This document shows positions 63,456 through 64,000 of a DNA stretch of 64,000 nt, in pieces. This stretch comes from Pseudorhodoplanes sp049324435. Its GTDB lineage: Bacteria > Pseudomonadota > Alphaproteobacteria > Rhizobiales > Xanthobacteraceae. Made by a program: the position numbers and the translations under genes. Within the stretch, counting starts at the first letter, position 1; every line of letters starts with the position of its first letter. The stretch lies in the NCBI GenBank assembly GCA_049324435.1, contig JBMOOQ010000008.1:1-64000 (forward strand), read 5' to 3'. Below the pieces are notes generated by a model. That model did not search any database. It had not been told where the DNA came from and saw only the letters and a program-made list of their open reading frames with translations.

Positions 63456-64000
63456 TTACAGGGCACTGAACCGAACGCGCATGGAGCCCTTGTAGACGAT
63501 ACCCGGAGGCGGCGCAGCCCACAGCACGTCGTTCTGCGTCGAACCGTCCGAGGCCCCTTTCGGGATGGCATAAGGACGATAATAGGAGTTCAGGACGTTA
63601 TCGACGGTGAAGCCAAAGGTGAGGTCCTTGACCGGCTCGTAGGTCAAAAACAGATTCACCAGATCGTATGACGTGCTGGGCAAGTAGTTCGCCGGCACGT
63701 GGGTGTTCGCAGCCGCCGACGTCCAATTGCCTCCGATCGTCAATTTCTTGTCGAGCAGACGCACGCCGGCCGTGGTCACGATCTTGTTCGGTTGAATGGT
63801 CGCAAGACCTTCGCCGGTGACATCGTTGTAGCCCCGCTGGATCTGACCGGAAACGCCAAGGAACCACCCTCCCGCATCGTACATCGTCTCGGCTTCGAAG
63901 CCCTGGATATGTGCTCTGTTGATGTTTTGATACTGATAGAACTGGCTGCCAGTTATCGGCACAAATATAAAAGGAGGTGGATTCGGATTCACCTGCACCA
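63456..64000 (-). CDS. TonB-dependent outer-membrane receptor, C-terminal part (heme uptake candidate)
   Basis: 181 codons, cut by the window end. Alternating beta-strands typical of the barrel C-terminus: FYQYQNINRAHIQGFEAETMYDAGGWFLGVSGQIQRGYND, TTAGVRLLDKKLTIGGNWTSAAANTH, YDLVNLFLTYEPVKDLTFGFTVDNVLNSYYRPYAIPKGASDG, ending GIVYKGSMRVRFSAL. Position ahead of HmuQ- and HutX-like genes indicates a heme receptor (HmuR-like). Plug and TonB box lie beyond the edge. Confidence 0.88.
   Translation of the reverse strand, partial: VQVNPNPPPFIFVPITGSQFYQYQNINRAHIQGFEAETMYDAGGWFLGVSGQIQRGYNDVTGEGLATIQPNKIVTTAGVRLLDKKLTIGGNWTSAAANTHVPANYLPSTSYDLVNLFLTYEPVKDLTFGFTVDNVLNSYYRPYAIPKGASDGSTQNDVLWAAPPPGIVYKGSMRVRFSAL

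Overview
The window is a GC-rich alphaproteobacterial chromosome segment, most likely Hyphomicrobiales of the Bradyrhizobium/Rhodopseudomonas/Xanthobacteraceae neighbourhood. The reasons are a circularly permuted two-piece tmRNA encoding the tag ANDNYAPVAQAA, an alpha-type SspB beside it, a D-tartrate dehydratase with all catalytic residues of the Bradyrhizobium TarD family, the DUF4169/ribbon-helix-helix pair after fumC, an HmuQ-type heme oxygenase, and a palindromic repeat of the GTCATTCCGG type. Both window ends cut genes (TctA at the left, a TonB-dependent receptor at the right).

Layout. 1-3.2 kb: tripartite tricarboxylate transporter membrane subunits TctA/TctB and a split ChrA chromate transporter. 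3.5-6.6 kb: ssrA (tmRNA), sspB, fumC, DUF4169 and an RHH protein. 6.8-20.5 kb: housekeeping genes (giant AsmA protein, FAD-linked oxidase, thioesterase, Vgb-like propeller, dienelactone hydrolase, EttA, Tam, MOSC, lytic transglycosylase). 20.6-28 kb: small exported proteins, Nudix, Bug-type binding protein, PAP2, lipoproteins, a metacaspase-like protein. 28.3-35.4 kb: 2-hydroxyacid dehydrogenase, polysaccharide deacetylase and amidase; TarD with a divergent LysR; a PBP4-type carboxypeptidase. 35.6-45.1 kb: a minus-strand transport/catabolic locus with a complete branched-chain-type ABC transporter between two aldehyde dehydrogenases; its LivF-type ATPase has a ~260-residue repeat-bearing C-terminal extension.

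45.4-58.6 kb is the most unusual part: two RiPP pathways side by side. An unlisted 49-aa precursor gene (46954-47103, minus, with its own strong terminator) lies divergent from a 1063-aa class II lanthipeptide synthetase (LanM). About 5 kb further on is a complete lasso-peptide set: precursor (core GAKLGFSFEMSFPLSVRTDS, predicted Gly1-Glu9 ring), PqqD-like B1, transglutaminase-like B2 and asparagine-synthetase-like cyclase C. A minus-strand operon between them holds a cyclic-peptide-type ABC exporter, an SPFH (band-7) protein, a membrane-anchored coiled-coil protein and a small membrane protein. Paralogous DUF697 membrane proteins bracket the region, one translationally coupled to a ParA-like ATPase. 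No leader peptidase for the lanthipeptide is visible.

58.7-64 kb: a frameshifted DUF3095 gene, an M20 ureido/amidohydrolase, guanine deaminase and a heme-uptake cluster (TonB receptor, HmuQ-like oxygenase, HutX-like carrier). A second frameshifted gene (13155-13503) was found by joining two frames. No tRNA, rRNA, CRISPR array or insertion sequence was recognised.
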